Source: Penelope pileata
Taxonomy: Eukaryota; Chordata; Aves; Galliformes; Cracidae
Direction: 5' to 3'
DNA length: 64,000 nucleotides
NCBI GenBank assembly: GCA_013396635.1
Contig: WBMW01005660.1
Span: forward strand, 759,594 to 823,593
In this document: positions 1 through 11,681 of the stretch, in pieces
Layout: every line of letters begins with the position of its first letter
Numbering within the stretch: position 1 is the stretch's first letter
Translations under genes and position numbers: made by a program
The notes under the pieces: generated by a model
Told to the model about the DNA's origin: nothing
Seen by the model: only the letters and a program-made list of their open reading frames with translations
Databases searched by the model: none

Positions 1-37
1 CGAAGCTTTTAGTACCCCTCAGCAACTAGAGAAATGA
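1..37 (+). CDS. PEX3: PEX3 C-terminal end (partial, last exon)
   Basis: The first bases encode the end of a protein. Reading from base 2 gives E-A-F-S-T-P-Q-Q-L-E-K followed by TGA at 35-37. This matches what I know of the C-terminus of peroxisomal biogenesis factor 3, the peroxisomal membrane anchor that docks PEX19 with its membrane-protein cargo. The rest of the gene lies upstream of the window, so domains cannot be seen. Support comes from context: in vertebrates PEX3 lies directly next to FUCA2 in convergent orientation, and FUCA2 follows here. The match is only eleven residues long, but it is at the expected place and strand and is followed by a 3' UTR-like stretch with a poly(A) signal. 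Confidence 0.88.
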   Translation, partial: EAFSTPQQLEK

Positions 38-742
38 TCAGCGCATTCATAGGAACAGATCGTGTATTTATAACGCATCCCTTGTGACTACTGGTGAGAC
101 TGGGGTTAATTTTCTAATGGTGGAGGAGTGGTAGGACCAGCACAGAGACCACACTGAAAGAACTGGGAGTGAGCCCATAGTTGTTCTATCTAATAGAATT
201 CTGTTTCAGACACCCATTAAAATATTCTTGTTGAAAGAATCACTGTATGTAAAGAATTTTCTATTAAAGTTGTTAAACTCTTGCATAATTTGATTATTTT
301 TATTGCATCTGAAAGGCATCTTGTGGCAGTATTACAAGTTATTAAAAAAAGCAAACCACCATGTTTGCCTGGGGTGTCTATGGCTGGGAAAAAAGCTCAT
401 GATAGTGATCGAAGAACGACAGAATGAAGTTAAGGCTTCTCTATTCTTCCCTCAAATTTTGCTTTTTATAAAGGCTTCTTTCCTCGACTTTACAAATGTT
501 ATTCCAAAGAGGTTTCTCATCCTTCAAAAAGCCGTTGCCGACGGATGCTCATGCCTCTGGAACTAGCGGGGGCTGCTCTCTTTGTTACTGAATACTAAAA
601 AGAATGTGGATTTTTAGAAGCTCTTGTTTATGCTGTACGAACAGCTACGCTGTACACATTAACTTGTAAATATTTTATCTTAATTTGTATTAATTTTGAG
701 CCCAATTGTCTGTATTGTAATAAAATATTTTAATGTAAAATT
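38..742 (+). other. PEX3: PEX3 3' UTR
   Basis: This AT-rich stretch follows the PEX3 stop codon and ends about 18 bases after an AATAAA hexamer. No other coding signal is visible. The end point is an estimate, since the cleavage site cannot be read directly from sequence. Confidence 0.7.
719..724 (+). terminator. PEX3: PEX3 poly(A) signal AATAAA
   Basis: A canonical AATAAA lies on the plus strand about 680 bases after the PEX3 stop. It is followed within 20 bases by a T/GT-rich stretch (tttgtgtt) of the kind that binds CstF. It is the best candidate for the end of PEX3. Other AT-rich hexamers nearby are weaker. Confidence 0.65.
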
Positions 743-1026
743 TGTGTTATAATATTACTAGCAGACAAGGCAATACCTCACATGGCCTTTGGTTTCTACA
801 TTGAACATATTCATGCGTTTTGTTGTCCTGTATCTCCACCTCTTTGCAAATCTCACATTGCAGGTCTGCCATTATTAATCCTGACACAGGATGAGTCTGG
901 GAATTTTTCAGATTGGACACACTCCTCTCTGTGCTTAAGATGTCTTCTAGCCAAAGTTGAGGATCCCCACCAACAACTCAGGTTGTACAACACAGATGCA
1001 ATTAACTAGATTTTGTGTGAGGTTCA
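743..1026. other. PEX3-FUCA2 convergent intergenic spacer
   Basis: This is the space between the likely PEX3 cleavage site and the likely FUCA2 cleavage site. I see no gene in it. On the minus strand it contains a GT-rich segment (about 965-1005) that suits a downstream poly(A) element for FUCA2. Confidence 0.5.
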
Positions 1027-1032
1027 TTTAAT
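1027..1032 (-). terminator. FUCA2: Candidate FUCA2 poly(A) signal ATTAAA
   Basis: On the minus strand an ATTAAA variant lies about 130 bases past the FUCA2 stop, with a GT-rich stretch following at about 1005-965. This would give a very short 3' UTR. Hexamers farther on (ATTAAA near 728, AATAAA at about 298-303) could be used instead and would make the FUCA2 and PEX3 transcripts overlap. Confidence 0.35.
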
Positions 1033-1163
1033 TCCATCTTTCATTAAAAAGAAAAAGCTAGATGTTTCTCAGTCAAGCAAGTAAGAGTTAGAAACCAGCG
1101 ATGAGAAGCTGGGCAGGAAAAAAAAAAGTATCTTCCCTCCTTCCCAAGGCTCCAGTGTGCGGC

Positions 1164-1304
1164 TCAGCTGACGTCAGTCAGTTGCAAGGTCCAGCCCCAC
1201 TGACACGGCAATTGCTTCAGTGTTAACTGAGGTAGAGATACGGCAATTCCCTTTTCTCCCAGTGTCACCCATTTCAGCGGTTCCTCATAGCCAACCAACT
1301 TCAC
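1164..1304 (-). CDS. FUCA2: FUCA2 coding exon 7 (terminal)
   Basis: This exon encodes residues 415-460 and the TGA at 1164-1166. It starts VKLVGYEEPLKW after the acceptor AATTTCAG|. It contains the LPQLT and CQWGWTLQLTDV segments that match the C-terminal end of the family. Too short for simple ORF finding, it was found by reading the minus strand for the conserved C-terminus. Confidence 0.94.
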   Translation of the reverse strand: MKLVGYEEPLKWVTLGEKGIAVSLPQLTLKQLPCQWGWTLQLTDVS

Positions 1305-4300
1305 CTGAAATTGAAACCAACAGTATAATTAGAACACGTTTTCCAAGTGCGCGTAACTATTTTCAAGGGAAATGTTCTTCCATAGCTGCTATCCACTTAT
1401 CCTTAAACATCACTTATCAACCGAGAGAGTAAGAATAAAGGTAATGGAAAAAACACTTGTGAAGTAGACATGTAAGTAATAAAGCTAGGGAGGCTGTGTC
1501 TAAATCCAAGAACTACTTAGGTCTATAAAAGGCACATAAATGTGTCAGAAGTATTTGGGACAGGATCTGGGTCTAAGCAGGTGTCTAGGCACCACAGTAC
1601 TGAGGTCAGTATCAACTGTTTATGAAATGCCTCTTTCCTGTAGTAAAGCATGTAGTTTTGGATAAGCATCAGCATTTGTTGCAGAGTGCAGCCAGATATC
1701 TCAGGACAAAGCTGACCTGAAGAACCCCCTTGCCTATTAAAACATGCAAATATTTTGTGGGAAGACTTGTATGCCAGCTAGCGTGAAATGCTATAAATAG
1801 TGGAGCAGCTCAAGGGAACAGCTGAAGAGCAGTCTCTGCCCCAAGGAACATTATTCTCCTGTGCACAGATAGTCCAGATGCCTCTTTCAAATTCAAGATG
1901 CATCTACATTTGAATGCTGCACCATATTTGGAGTGTGCTTTTGAAATGACTTTTTTTTTTTTCCCCGTATCACAGGGCTGTCTCGCTATAAATTAGGTTC
2001 TTTTCAGTTGAAACGAAAGCACAGGACAGTCCAGGATCACAATGATTTCAACAGCTAGTGGGCATCTGGTGATGAGACTGCAACTGAGCTAAGCCGAAGC
2101 GAACCCGTAAGTGCACACAGTGTGGATATTAAGTCCTGAGCGCTAAGCATTCTGCTGTAGAGTTCTGCTTCTGTTGGGTCACAGTAGTTGCTAATGGAGG
2201 TGCAGTATCATTGTCCTCAGCTTCTGAGCTCTGCCTGCTCTGAGATGCACATCCAGGGGCACACTGAGTTACTGCTGTGTCCCTGGGCAACTAAAACCTC
2301 TGAGTGCGTTCCCTTTGTGCGAGGCTTTTGCATGAAACCACTGCACCACTACAGCAATTACAATATCACGAGGATGGCTATTTGTAACGAAAGGTCATCC
2401 TGGGGTAGAGTCTACAGTGGAAGCAGGAGAGGTGGCACAGTTGTTTTCCTGTTACTTGGCCAATTCTTATGATCCTTAGTTTGAAAGCTCAAATGTATCC
2501 CAGCAACAACTCAGCGTTACTTTGTTTGATAACAAACATCCCACTGGGAGGACTGTGACAAGGAAGGTCCCAGAACGAAACTAACACTTTTCTGGGTCTC
2601 TTCCAAAGTATCCTAAAAGTTACGCATTCCCAAAGACGCCTGAAACTAAAATAAACACTGATGGAGCATGACAAATACTAGAGGCATTTTTCCACATCCC
2701 TTCAGAGTATGTTCATTTCTTGTGTTATAAACCTCACTGTTCTAAAGGGAGAGGGATAAAGTGTCTTTTTACCTGTGTTTCTCCAAGCCTACCCTCTGGC
2801 TCACCCAGGTGCAGAATCCCAAAGCTTGGCCAGTTAAGGAAAATGGCATAAACTTTGCCTTCCTTAGGTCTGTACGTGTACCTGGTTGGAAGTGGGAAGG
2901 AGACACACACGTCAATCTTTCCTTGTAAATTTTCTGAAGCAATTCATATTATGCTTTCAAGACTGGAAACAACCTGATTTGAAAAGTTAGCACTAATTAC
3001 ACGTTCACATGCATAATCTTCATTTCATATAATCTATACCCTTTATTAAAGTACTGTTCCTTGAAAATACATTCTGACAAACCAGAGGTAATACAGACTG
3101 TGAAAAGAACTGAACTTGGAGGTGAACATCTGTAATAGTTTAAGCAAGCATATAATAACTGCTGCCTTTCATGTAAGAACAAGGATTTTGGTGGGCAGGG
3201 AGAACCATTAACAGATAATTGTGGGTTATATTCAGAGAAACGTAATTCACATCTACACACAAACATACAGGCATTACACTGAAAAAATCAGTAGGAGCGT
3301 GTGGAACAATAAAGCTTCTGCCTTGCATAGTTAATGTTTTAAAAATTAAATGTTAGCAGATACTATCTATGTTATGTCATCAGAAATCCTGCAGCATTCA
3401 TTTGAAACACTTCTCCCACCTTCCTTCATTTTCGTTACAATTTTTTATTCTTCTTGAAAGTGTTTTTCTAAACAGTCAGCAGTTTCAAGGCTACAGGCAG
3501 ATGGCCAAAAAAGCCTGACGGATCATCACAGAGTTACAGCAGCTCTGAGGCACAAAGGCAGAGCAGAGCTCAGAGGCTGGCTGAATTTACTGACCAAACA
3601 ACTGCTACTATCTTCCTATGTGTTTTTACCTTAAAAAGAAATGCAAAATATGTTAGACAGATTCCTAGTTTCTTTCTCTCTCCTCTTGCGCTGAAGAGCA
3701 ACACCACGTATTCCTATTGTATAGATAAACACTTCATAGCAGTTCTGCATTTCTGGATTTTGTTTTTATTTGTTTATAGTTTCTGTTGCCAGCTACACTT
3801 AGAAGCACGAACGAAGCTCTTGCTTGAACCTCCCCTTCAGCCTTGGCGTCACCCCAGAACGACGTTCTCTGACACACACCATCTACCTGCATTTTTAGAC
3901 ACGCTTTCACGTGCAGTTTCTTAACTTGACAGAAAGGTTCATCAGAGCAAACTGGGGACTTCTGCAGCATCAAGCCTTCAGAATGTTCAAGTTTCCTTAT
4001 ACACGTTGACAGCTTTACCCCACCTATGTGTTGATTCAGTAGCCTTACCACACTCCTGGTGTGACCGTGTCGTTCTGCGCTCTCCATGGTTTCGTTCTGT
4101 AGATGGCTTCTCCATTGACTTTCAGCCAGGCGCCCATTTGCCTCAGCCGTTCCTCAAATATAACAGCGATGCGACCATCGTGAGTGGGCCCGATATTCAT
4201 CAGGAGATTTCCTCCACAAGACACTGTTTCTACGAGTTGCTAAAATGTTTTCAAACACATACAGAGAACATATGGTCACGGCTAATGAAATTATATATAT

Positions 4301-7300
4301 AAAATTCTTCCTAAAGCCTGGTGTGCTGCTTCAAAATGACAGACTGGACCAGTTGAGCTAATGCTGCAACTTCAGGCTTTCATGGTCCAGCATCCCAACA
4401 GGCAATACAAAATTTAAGCTCCCATAAAACAAAGCTCAATTTGCACAGCAGAAAATAGCCCAAAATACATTTTCACACCAGTATGTCTGACTGAATCTAC
4501 ATTAGAGTCAGACCCTAAAACTTCTTAAAAATTTCAACTTCTGCAGGAATTTCATGAGAGATTTCCCATTAGATATAAGATTATTTTTCTGCATGAAAGG
4601 AAAACAGGGCTAGTAGACGCCACTTCATTTTTTCTGAAGTTGGAAAGTAATTTCCTCTTCTTCCTTTATTTGATATCCTCCCTATTTTATGGGCACATCT
4701 CTAAAACAACTTTGAAGCTTTGGATATTTAGTACACAGTTTTCATAAAATATTCAGAAGAAAATGAAGCAGTCTCAATAATTTATGTAGAAAAGAATAAA
4801 TCTCGTCTCTGAGGGCACTATTAGTATCTCCCTCCCATGTACTCCTCCTTTTGCAAATGGAGCCAGCAACAGAATGGGCGTTCATTTGTATGATTTATTC
4901 ATAGCAGTCGTAGACCTCGGTGCCTGCAAAATTCACAGTATATAGCTATTTCTATAACATGCAATGCACAGACTGAGAATAAAATGAAATAAATGTTCTT
5001 AGAACAGAGAGTGGGATGGACGAGGATGGAAGATGGAATGTATTTTTGTGTCAGTGGACATGGCAGCAAAAAAAATATCCTATATCTAATCTTTGACAAT
5101 CTAGATTAGAAACATCCTATATCTAATTTAGATTTTCAGAGGGTTCATTTGTCACCAAACACAGCTTTTCCTAGACCTATTAATCCAAGGAACATCTTAA
5201 CAAAAAGAGATAAAATGTGTTTGTGAAATTGTCTTTTAGCTCAGCCTCTGAGATTACATGTTCTGGCCTTAATAGTCTGCACTGATGCCATATAGGGAAG
5301 TTGACAACTGGCAAACAGGTTGATGATCCCTCTCTAGAGAGTCCATGAATATTTGTGTTCCCATCCACACTGCGCTCCAGAGATCACAGACTGAGATGCA
5401 TGAGCCTGAGGAACAGACAGCTGGAGACGAGCTACCAAATGAATTAAAACCTTCTCCTCTGAAGAGAGGTTGCTGCAGTTTGGAATCATCTTTTGCAAGG
5501 ACGATACAAAGGACAGACTAGAAAAAAGATCATCCAGATCAGTTTTTGACCAGTTACTAACAGAGGAAATAACTTCTAAGAAACTGCCTGAATTCTTACT
5601 AGATCACAATTCTCATAGTATTTTCTATAAAATTAACAGGAATTACATGGGTGTTCCATTCTGACATTGCTAGGCTAAAATGAAAAGAAATATATTTAAT
5701 CGATTTGTGATTTAATGAAAATAATAACGCAATTCAATGTCGAACAGAGTAACGTAAAAACCAGGAGCTGCGGGCAACTCCTTTGTCCCACCATACCTTC
5801 ACCAAGTCCTCAATTGTGAGGTAATCATCAAGATTTGCGTTCCTCCTGTACCCCCACGACCTCTTGTCAATAGTCATACAGTTCTCCCACTTGTGAGGCA
5901 GAAGGTGTCCCGGGTTGTACCGGTCGCTGCACGTGTAGAAGCCGCCGTGCTTACATATGCTGCCGACTCCCCAGCGGTCATTGGTCACAACCGTGTCCCG
6001 AACCGGACTGGAAACAAAGAAATTGTAAGTTCATGATTTTCGTTCTAGAAATTAGTCAGAGCCAACATAATCTCTCCCCCTCGCCCCCAACACACCCTTC
6101 CCAGAAACTAATATTTAGGATGACTTCTGCAATTAGATTAAGTGCAATTTCAGGAATCCAATTCTTGGGGAAATATGCTGCAGTCTTTCACAGGAGGTCT
6201 GCCAGAAAGCAGTCTGCACTTCACATCCACTGCCAAATGTTCCGTCTGTGATGACAACAGTGCACCCCTATTCTCAAATTATCTTGCTATCTTGTTCGTT
6301 CGTGCAGAAGACAATACTTAGGAAAAATATTAGGTAGAATGACCGTTGCCATCTTAACTGGTGAATTTGCAAATATGGTTAAAAAACATTATGAAACAGT
6401 CTTTCTAAAACAAGCTTCACTAGCTTTAGGGAAGACCTGGATTATCAGCACTCTATACATCAGGAAAATTAAGAATTAGCCAAGCTCCCATAAGTAGAGG
6501 TAACAGGTTCCACAAAACATACAGAAAGAGACAAACAACACACAACAGAATTTCAGATTAGAAGTTAAAATAGCATCACGATACACCTGTCGTTATACAG
6601 CCAAGCCAGAAAACCTGTGCTGTTCCAGTACTTATCTGGCGCATTTCCACTCCCATCAGACCAAACTATTTCTGGTTGGTACTTGGTCACAATTTCATAG
6701 AGTTCTGGTAATGATTTACTGGTTGGAAACTTTCTTGTCTTGAAGTCATTGGTGGCGTCCTCGAGGAAGAGAGGATTAAACCATTCAAACAGGGAGTGAT
6801 ATAAACCAAAACGCAAGTCCGTCCTGTTTCTAACAGATGTTGCTAGCTCAGCCACAAGATCTCTCTTTGGTCCCACATCAACAGCATTCCAGTTCCAAGA
6901 ATATTTGGATCCCCACAAAGTAAAGCCTGCAAAGAAAAAAATTAAAGGATAACAAAGAAAAGCAAGAGAGAGGACATCGTGGTTCTTCTTTGCAAGTGTG
7001 TTGCAAAAAAATAAATACAATAACTATACCATGATAACCATTTTATTTTAGAGGATGCCTATAATCTGTTAATGCACTGTGACAGTAATCATAACATTAG
7101 AATACGTCTGTATATTTGTATAGATAAATATATATAAACATTCCATTTTCTAGTTCTGATAATTCTTTGTTCCTCCTTAGTTGTTCACTCCATTAAGATG
7201 TCCAGATTAAGCAATAATACAGAAACTTTTTGAGGCACTAGATTTTTACTGGATGTAGTAAATATGAACTCGGAACACACATGCAACAGCGGGAAGATGA

Positions 7301-10300
7301 AACCCTGCCTCTGTCGCAGAATGCACAAGCTACATCATTTGGAAAAAGAAGAAAGTAGTCTGCATCTCATGCCGATGTTCATTTTTCATTTGTCTTGACA
7401 TCCCTAACAGCACAGTCCATTACTCAGTACACGTGTGTACGCAGAGTGCAAAAACTCCAGAAACAGCCTTTCAAATACCAGCGTTAGATATCACTCCTCA
7501 GACATCCAGCAATCCAGCCCAAGCACTGCAGGCACTACTGTGCTGCAGGCTTAGACCACGGCCAGAGGGGCTCCACTCTCACCTTCAAACTGCTTCGCAC
7601 TCATTGCCTAATAAATCCTGCAGCACTTTTGTGAATGGGATACGTGCGGCTGTGGTGACCAGACAAACAAGCTAGAAGTTCATGCCCATGGCTAAAGGAC
7701 AGACTAAATGAATCTTGGTTCTTTTGAAGTCGGTGGGAATTATGACACAGACATCATCAGGATCAGGGTTGTGTGTGTGTCAGACATGGGACTGAAATTC
7801 CGAAGTTACTAGTGGCAATTTTTGAGCCCACATGCCCCCAGACACCAAAACATTGACCAGATGCTGTCCTACTGCTTCTCAGTATTTTATACTTTTCTTT
7901 GCTATTATGTTTCCTTCCAGCCAGGTCCTTTTTCTTTACATTTCTCTGCAGAGCATCTTGACTTGTGGAACGCATTGCTGAATTCCCCAGGGAAACCTAC
8001 AGGCGGCTAACTGCCCGTACACAGCAGCGCTCCATACACGAAACAGAGCAGAATTCACTTTGTGCTTCCTTGAGCAATAAATTACACAACAATCAGAAAT
8101 TAACTCAGCTACTGCTGGAAGCTCAGTTGCCCCCACCACTGCAGGCTGTCTTACCTATAATGAGAGAACCATGGCACAATCTATTCTTCCTTCTGTGCAA
8201 GCTTCATCACCACAGCTTTTGTGCAAGAGGCAGGAAAATACGTGCACATTTCTCAAGCTTTTTTTTTTTTTTTTAAACTCTTTGGCTGGGTTGGGGCAGG
8301 TAATTCTGTGTAGTGCCATCTCTCTTAGCAGGCAGGAACGTCACCTGAATATTCCTTCAGTTAACAGAAATGCAACAATTACTAACATTCACGAGCCTTC
8401 CACTTACCTTCATGATGTTTTGAAGTTAAGACAACATATTTTGCACCTGACGCCTTCAGAATATCTGCCCACTGGTTGGGATCAAATAATTCTGCTGTGA
8501 ACAGTGGCCCAAAATCTTCATAACTGAACCCAGGTGGGTAATTTGCCTCGACAAATTTCACATAGGGCTCCCTCTTTTCCTTCTGCCAGTACCACCTACA
8601 AAATACAGAGCAAAACCACATGTTCCAGCAGAGTGTTTTCAGACAAAGGAAAGAGAATGGAAATCATTAGCTCCTATTTGTGTTCACGCTGAGAGGCACA
8701 AGCACTGGATGTAGGTGACACTGGCAAAGAGATAAAATTGCTTCAGAACACAATAGTATTAATAATTAAAGGCTTCCTTTTCTCTGCTCTCTTTCCCCAT
8801 GCTCTGCTTCCTTCAGTTACTCCACTTTGGAAAGGCTCCAGGATTTCATTTGTCAAGTCCATGCCACTGCTCCTACCCCCCTACTCCACAGCTAGGCCTG
8901 GAGCTGCCCTGGCCCACAGTGGCCTCACCCTCACCATGGGCAGAGAACCTCAGTCACCAATACAGCACTATTTATTTTCTGCCTGCCCCACCCCTCCCTA
9001 CCTAGCAGTGAAAGAGGAGCTCCAGAGACGCACGCAACAGTCCTTACAGCATAAAGAACCTCACCACTGGAGGCCTTCCAGCAACATATGTTGTAACTGC
9101 TAGGGGAAAACGGGTCTGAAAGCAGTCACCTTCCTACAGACAAAGCCAAGCAGCAAAATCCTGTTGGTAAATTCAGCAATAAATGAACAGAGTTTGAAAG
9201 TGAAAGGAAAAAAAACAGGGCAGAGTCTGAAAGTTTGAAATGTGTTTCCCCCTCCCACCCGGAGCTGGGCTCTGAGCTCAGCTCTGTACGACCACAGCAG
9301 CTGCATGGATCTTGTTGTGACCTTCCTAAACAGACCTCAGCGTAAACTAATACAACCTCTAGGAGCCAACAGAAAAAAAAGTAAAAAATAAAAGAAAGAG
9401 GCTCAGGCAGTCTTCCTCTATGAAAGACTGAAAAAAAACCTAATTTTTAAGTAAGTATGTAACTGCATAAAGAAAGAGGTAACATCCTTTCTTTTCCTTT
9501 GTCACACAGCTTGCTAACAACCTGAGCACTTCCGCTCTGACAGGACTGAGTTTCAGAACCGTGCTGACCAAGGCTGGGCAGCCTGGGTGTCACCAAGGCT
9601 TGTGACCTTGCCTTGAAGCTGCTGGCAGGGGACCTGGGCCACCTGACCGTGCACGCTGCCAGAAGGCCCCGCAGGGCTCCTCACCCGGACGTGCCTAAGG
9701 GTGGGAGGCAGCAGGGACGGAGACAACTTCATCCACTGCATCACACTGTTTGGGGGCCTTTTTAGAAAAAGAAGAAGAAATGAATGCTTGAGCCTGAAAC
9801 CGTGTATGAATCTTACTCTGAGAGGCTCGAACCAAAAACTAGCTTTTTCCCCCCCTGCCAGTACATGGTAAAAAACTGCTGATACCCTTAAACATAACTC
9901 TGAAAAGAACAGGCCAAATATTGCCTTCAGGAAACAGTTGTTTGCTTATATTGACATTGGTTTGCTTCATGAATTGCCTTTAAGCTTTACCATAGCTGGA
10001 GAGCTGCTGTTGACCGTCACACCCCACATGACACAGCATGACTTAGTCCATGTCACAAGGAAGCATTTGGCAGAGCATGGAAGGAAAAAAAATGCAAAGC
10101 AAATGGCTACTCCTGAGGCAGCGAACACTCAACAAACCAAAGGTTGGAACTAAATTTCATAGACTCACTAAGATTGGAAAAGACCTCTAAGATCATCTAG
10201 TCCAATCATCAACCCATTCCCACCATGCCCTCTAAACCCCATCCCTCGGTGCCACATCTCCTCATTTCTTGAATTTCTCCAGGAATAACTCCACCATTTC

Positions 10301-11681
10301 CCTGGGCAGCCTGTTCCAGTGCCTCACAACCCTCTCTGAGAAGAAATTTCTCCTCATATCCAACCTGAACCTCCCCTGGCATAACTTAAGGCCATTCCCT
10401 CTCATCCTATCACTGTTACCCAGGAGAAGAGGCCGACCACAGCCTCCTTTCAGGCAGTTGCAGAGTGCAGCAAGGTCTCCCCTGAGCCTTCTCTTCTCCA
10501 GACTGAACAATCCCAGCTCCCTCAGCCGCTCCCCATAAGACTTGTGCTCCAGACCCCTCACCAGTTTTGTTGCCCTCCTCTGGACACGCTCCAGGGCCTC
10601 GATGTCTTTCTTGCAGTGAGGGGCCCAAAACTGAACACAGCACTCAAGGTGCGGCCTCACCAGAGCTGAGTACAGGGGGATGATCACCTCCCTGCTCCTG
10701 CTGGCTGCACTGTTTGTCATACAGGCCAGGATGCCATTGGCCATCTTGGCCACCTGGGCACACTGCTGGCTCATGTTCAGCTGGTTGTCCTCCCAACTTG
10801 GTGCCATCTGCAAACTTACTGAGAGTGCACTCAATCCCTTCGTCCAGATCGTCACTAAAGACATTAAATAGGACCGGCTCCAATGCTGACCATTCATGAC
10901 CTGATGCCAGCTGGATTTAACTTCATTCACCACCACTCTCTGGTGGTGAAACCCTCTGCCCAGTTTTTCACCCAGCAAAGAGTGCACCTGCCCACGCCAT
11001 GGGCTGCCAGCTTCTGCAGGAGAATGCTGTGGGAGACAGTGTTAAAGGCTTTGCTAAAGTCTCGGCAGACTACATCCACTGCCTTTTCCCCACCCACCAG
11101 GCGGGTCACCCTGTCACAGAAGATCGTGTTGGTCAAGCAGCGTAGCGTGCAGTAATTTAGTTGAAGGGACTGAACTTTAGGTTAAGTGGAATGTACTCCT
11201 TAACGAAAATGATGACAAAAAAGAAGAGAACTGCCGTCAGCACACAACCCACAGCAGAACAGCACGCAGGGAGCCGGGCGCGGGGCTCCCCGCAGACGCT
11301 GCCGCAGCTCTGTGCCAGGGCTGCCCAAAGCACCGGCCCTTCACCGGCACCTCGGCGGATGCTCCCCGACCTCTCTCACAGCGCTCGCAGAAAACACCAC
11401 ACACCCTCCAGCCCCTATCTCCCCGCTACACTCCGCCTCCTCCCTCCTCCCGGCGGCGGAGCGAGGCCGGCAGCTCACCAGAACCACTCGCTGCCGAAGC
11501 TGGGCACCGAGAACACGCCCCAGTGGATGAAGACGCCGAACTTGGCCTCGTCAAACCAGGCGGGCAGCGGCCGGGCGTCCAGCGACGCCCAGGTGGGCTG
11601 GTAGCGGGGCCGGCCGCCCAGCAGCCCGGGCAGCCCCAGCAGCAGCACCAGCAGCACAGCGGGCAGCTGCAGGCCCGACAT
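1164..11681 (-). CDS. FUCA2: FUCA2, alpha-L-fucosidase 2 (complete gene, 7 coding exons)
   Basis: FUCA2 is a glycoside hydrolase family 29 enzyme that removes alpha-L-fucose from glycoproteins in lysosomes and the secreted/plasma fraction. Seven exons join in frame: 11479-11681, 8408-8595, 6587-6926, 5797-6007, 4049-4239, 2773-2881 and 1164-1304. They total 1383 bases, 460 residues, close to the 467 of the human protein. Residues 1 to about 22 form a leucine-rich signal peptide. The GH29 catalytic domain follows, with an IHWG motif at 52-55, the KHHEG substrate-pocket segment at 127-131 and a WSDG motif whose Asp221 aligns with the family nucleophile. The C-terminal beta domain ends in a conserved CQWGW segment. 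N-glycosylation sequons are seen at Asn164, Asn232 and Asn370. All introns are GT-AG and there is no premature stop. Assignment to FUCA2 rather than FUCA1 rests on similarity to human FUCA2 and on the PEX3/PHACTR2 neighbours. Confidence 0.96.
1305..2772 (-). other. FUCA2: FUCA2 intron 6
   Basis: A 1468-base intron with GT-AG borders. I see only a T run near 1951-1962. No conserved coding or RNA feature is recognisable. Confidence 0.9.
2773..2881 (-). CDS. FUCA2: FUCA2 coding exon 6
   Basis: This 109-base exon encodes residues 378-414, the start of the C-terminal beta-sandwich (RPKEGKVYAIFLNWP). The acceptor is CAACCAG| and the donor ACACAG|GTAAAA. It ends in phase 0, so the next exon begins at a codon boundary. 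Confidence 0.94.
2882..4048 (-). other. FUCA2: FUCA2 intron 5
   Basis: A 1167-base GT-AG intron. Open frames within it show no family resemblance. Nothing else is recognised. Confidence 0.9.
4049..4239 (-). CDS. FUCA2: FUCA2 coding exon 5
   Basis: This exon encodes residues 315-377 plus two bases. It holds the SCGGNLLMNIGPT segment that closes the catalytic barrel, an RLRQMGAWLKVNGEAIY helix at the domain junction, and the sequon at Asn370 (NDT). Splice borders are TTTTAG| and GTGTG|GTAAGG. Confidence 0.95.
4240..5796 (-). other. FUCA2: FUCA2 intron 4
   Basis: A 1557-base AT-rich GT-AG intron. It contains a small local repeat of about 15 bases (catcctatatctaat and a near copy, about 5080-5130) and nothing else I recognise. 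Confidence 0.9.
5797..6007 (-). CDS. FUCA2: FUCA2 coding exon 4
   Basis: This exon encodes residues 244-314, including the strongly conserved TNDRWG, HGGFYTC and HKWENCMTID segments of the GH29 barrel. The acceptor is TTTCCAG| and the donor GTGAAG|GTATGG. It ends in phase 0. Confidence 0.95.
6008..6586 (-). other. FUCA2: FUCA2 intron 3
   Basis: A 579-base GT-AG intron, the shortest in the gene. Nothing recognisable inside. Confidence 0.9.
6587..6926 (-). CDS. FUCA2: FUCA2 coding exon 3 (nucleophile exon)
   Basis: This 340-base exon encodes residues 131-244. It includes the WNWN segment, the sequon at Asn164 (NRT), the WSDG motif with the predicted catalytic nucleophile Asp221, and the sequon at Asn232 (NST). 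The acceptor is CTTTGCAG| and the donor GACAG|GTGTAT, a slightly weaker donor than the others. Confidence 0.95.
6927..8407 (-). other. FUCA2: FUCA2 intron 2
   Basis: A 1481-base GT-AG intron. It holds a T homopolymer near 8259-8274 and no recognised gene or repeat family. Confidence 0.9.
8408..8595 (-). CDS. FUCA2: FUCA2 coding exon 2
   Basis: This exon encodes residues 68-131 (WYWQKEK to KHHEG). The acceptor TTTTGTAG| and donor GAAG|GTAAGT are good consensus sites. The KHH histidines at 127-129 are part of the GH29 fucose-binding pocket. Confidence 0.95.
8596..11478 (-). other. FUCA2: FUCA2 intron 1 with CR1 insertion
   Basis: The longest FUCA2 intron at 2883 bases, with GT-AG borders. Its exon-1 half contains a roughly 1-kb CR1 LINE fragment (listed separately). 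The stretch 8596-10150 holds nothing I can name. Confidence 0.9.
10155..11150 (-). mobile_element. CR1 LINE fragment, 3' part of ORF2 plus 3' UTR
   Basis: On the minus strand this stretch encodes pieces of CR1 reverse transcriptase. 11136-10927 gives a DFSKAFNTVSHSILLQKL segment (RT palm). 10883-10644 gives the VLFNVFSDDLDEGIECTLSKFADG segment in another frame. 10987-10262 gives a long open stretch ending in the typical CR1 C-terminus (RDMRR-like, then HWNRLPREMVE). The plus-strand left edge (10155-10210) is the complement of the CR1 3' end. The element is 5' truncated. It is dead: the catalytic FADD box reads FADG, and the segments lie in different frames, implying frameshifts. It runs in the same direction as the host FUCA2 gene. 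Confidence 0.92.
11479..11681 (-). CDS. FUCA2: FUCA2 coding exon 1
   Basis: This exon encodes residues 1-67 and two bases of Trp68. The ATG at 11679-11681 opens a Leu-rich signal peptide, followed by the mature N-terminus and the conserved FGVFIHWG segment, in which His53 lies at the active site. The donor is TTCTG|GTGAGC. The start is chosen because it lies in the CpG island, gives the signal peptide and matches the family N-terminal length. Confidence 0.95.

Noticed and set aside
10262..10987. 241-codon minus-strand ORF as a possible host gene
   Set aside because: The protein is the C-terminal part of CR1 reverse transcriptase, so it is repeat-derived and not a host gene.
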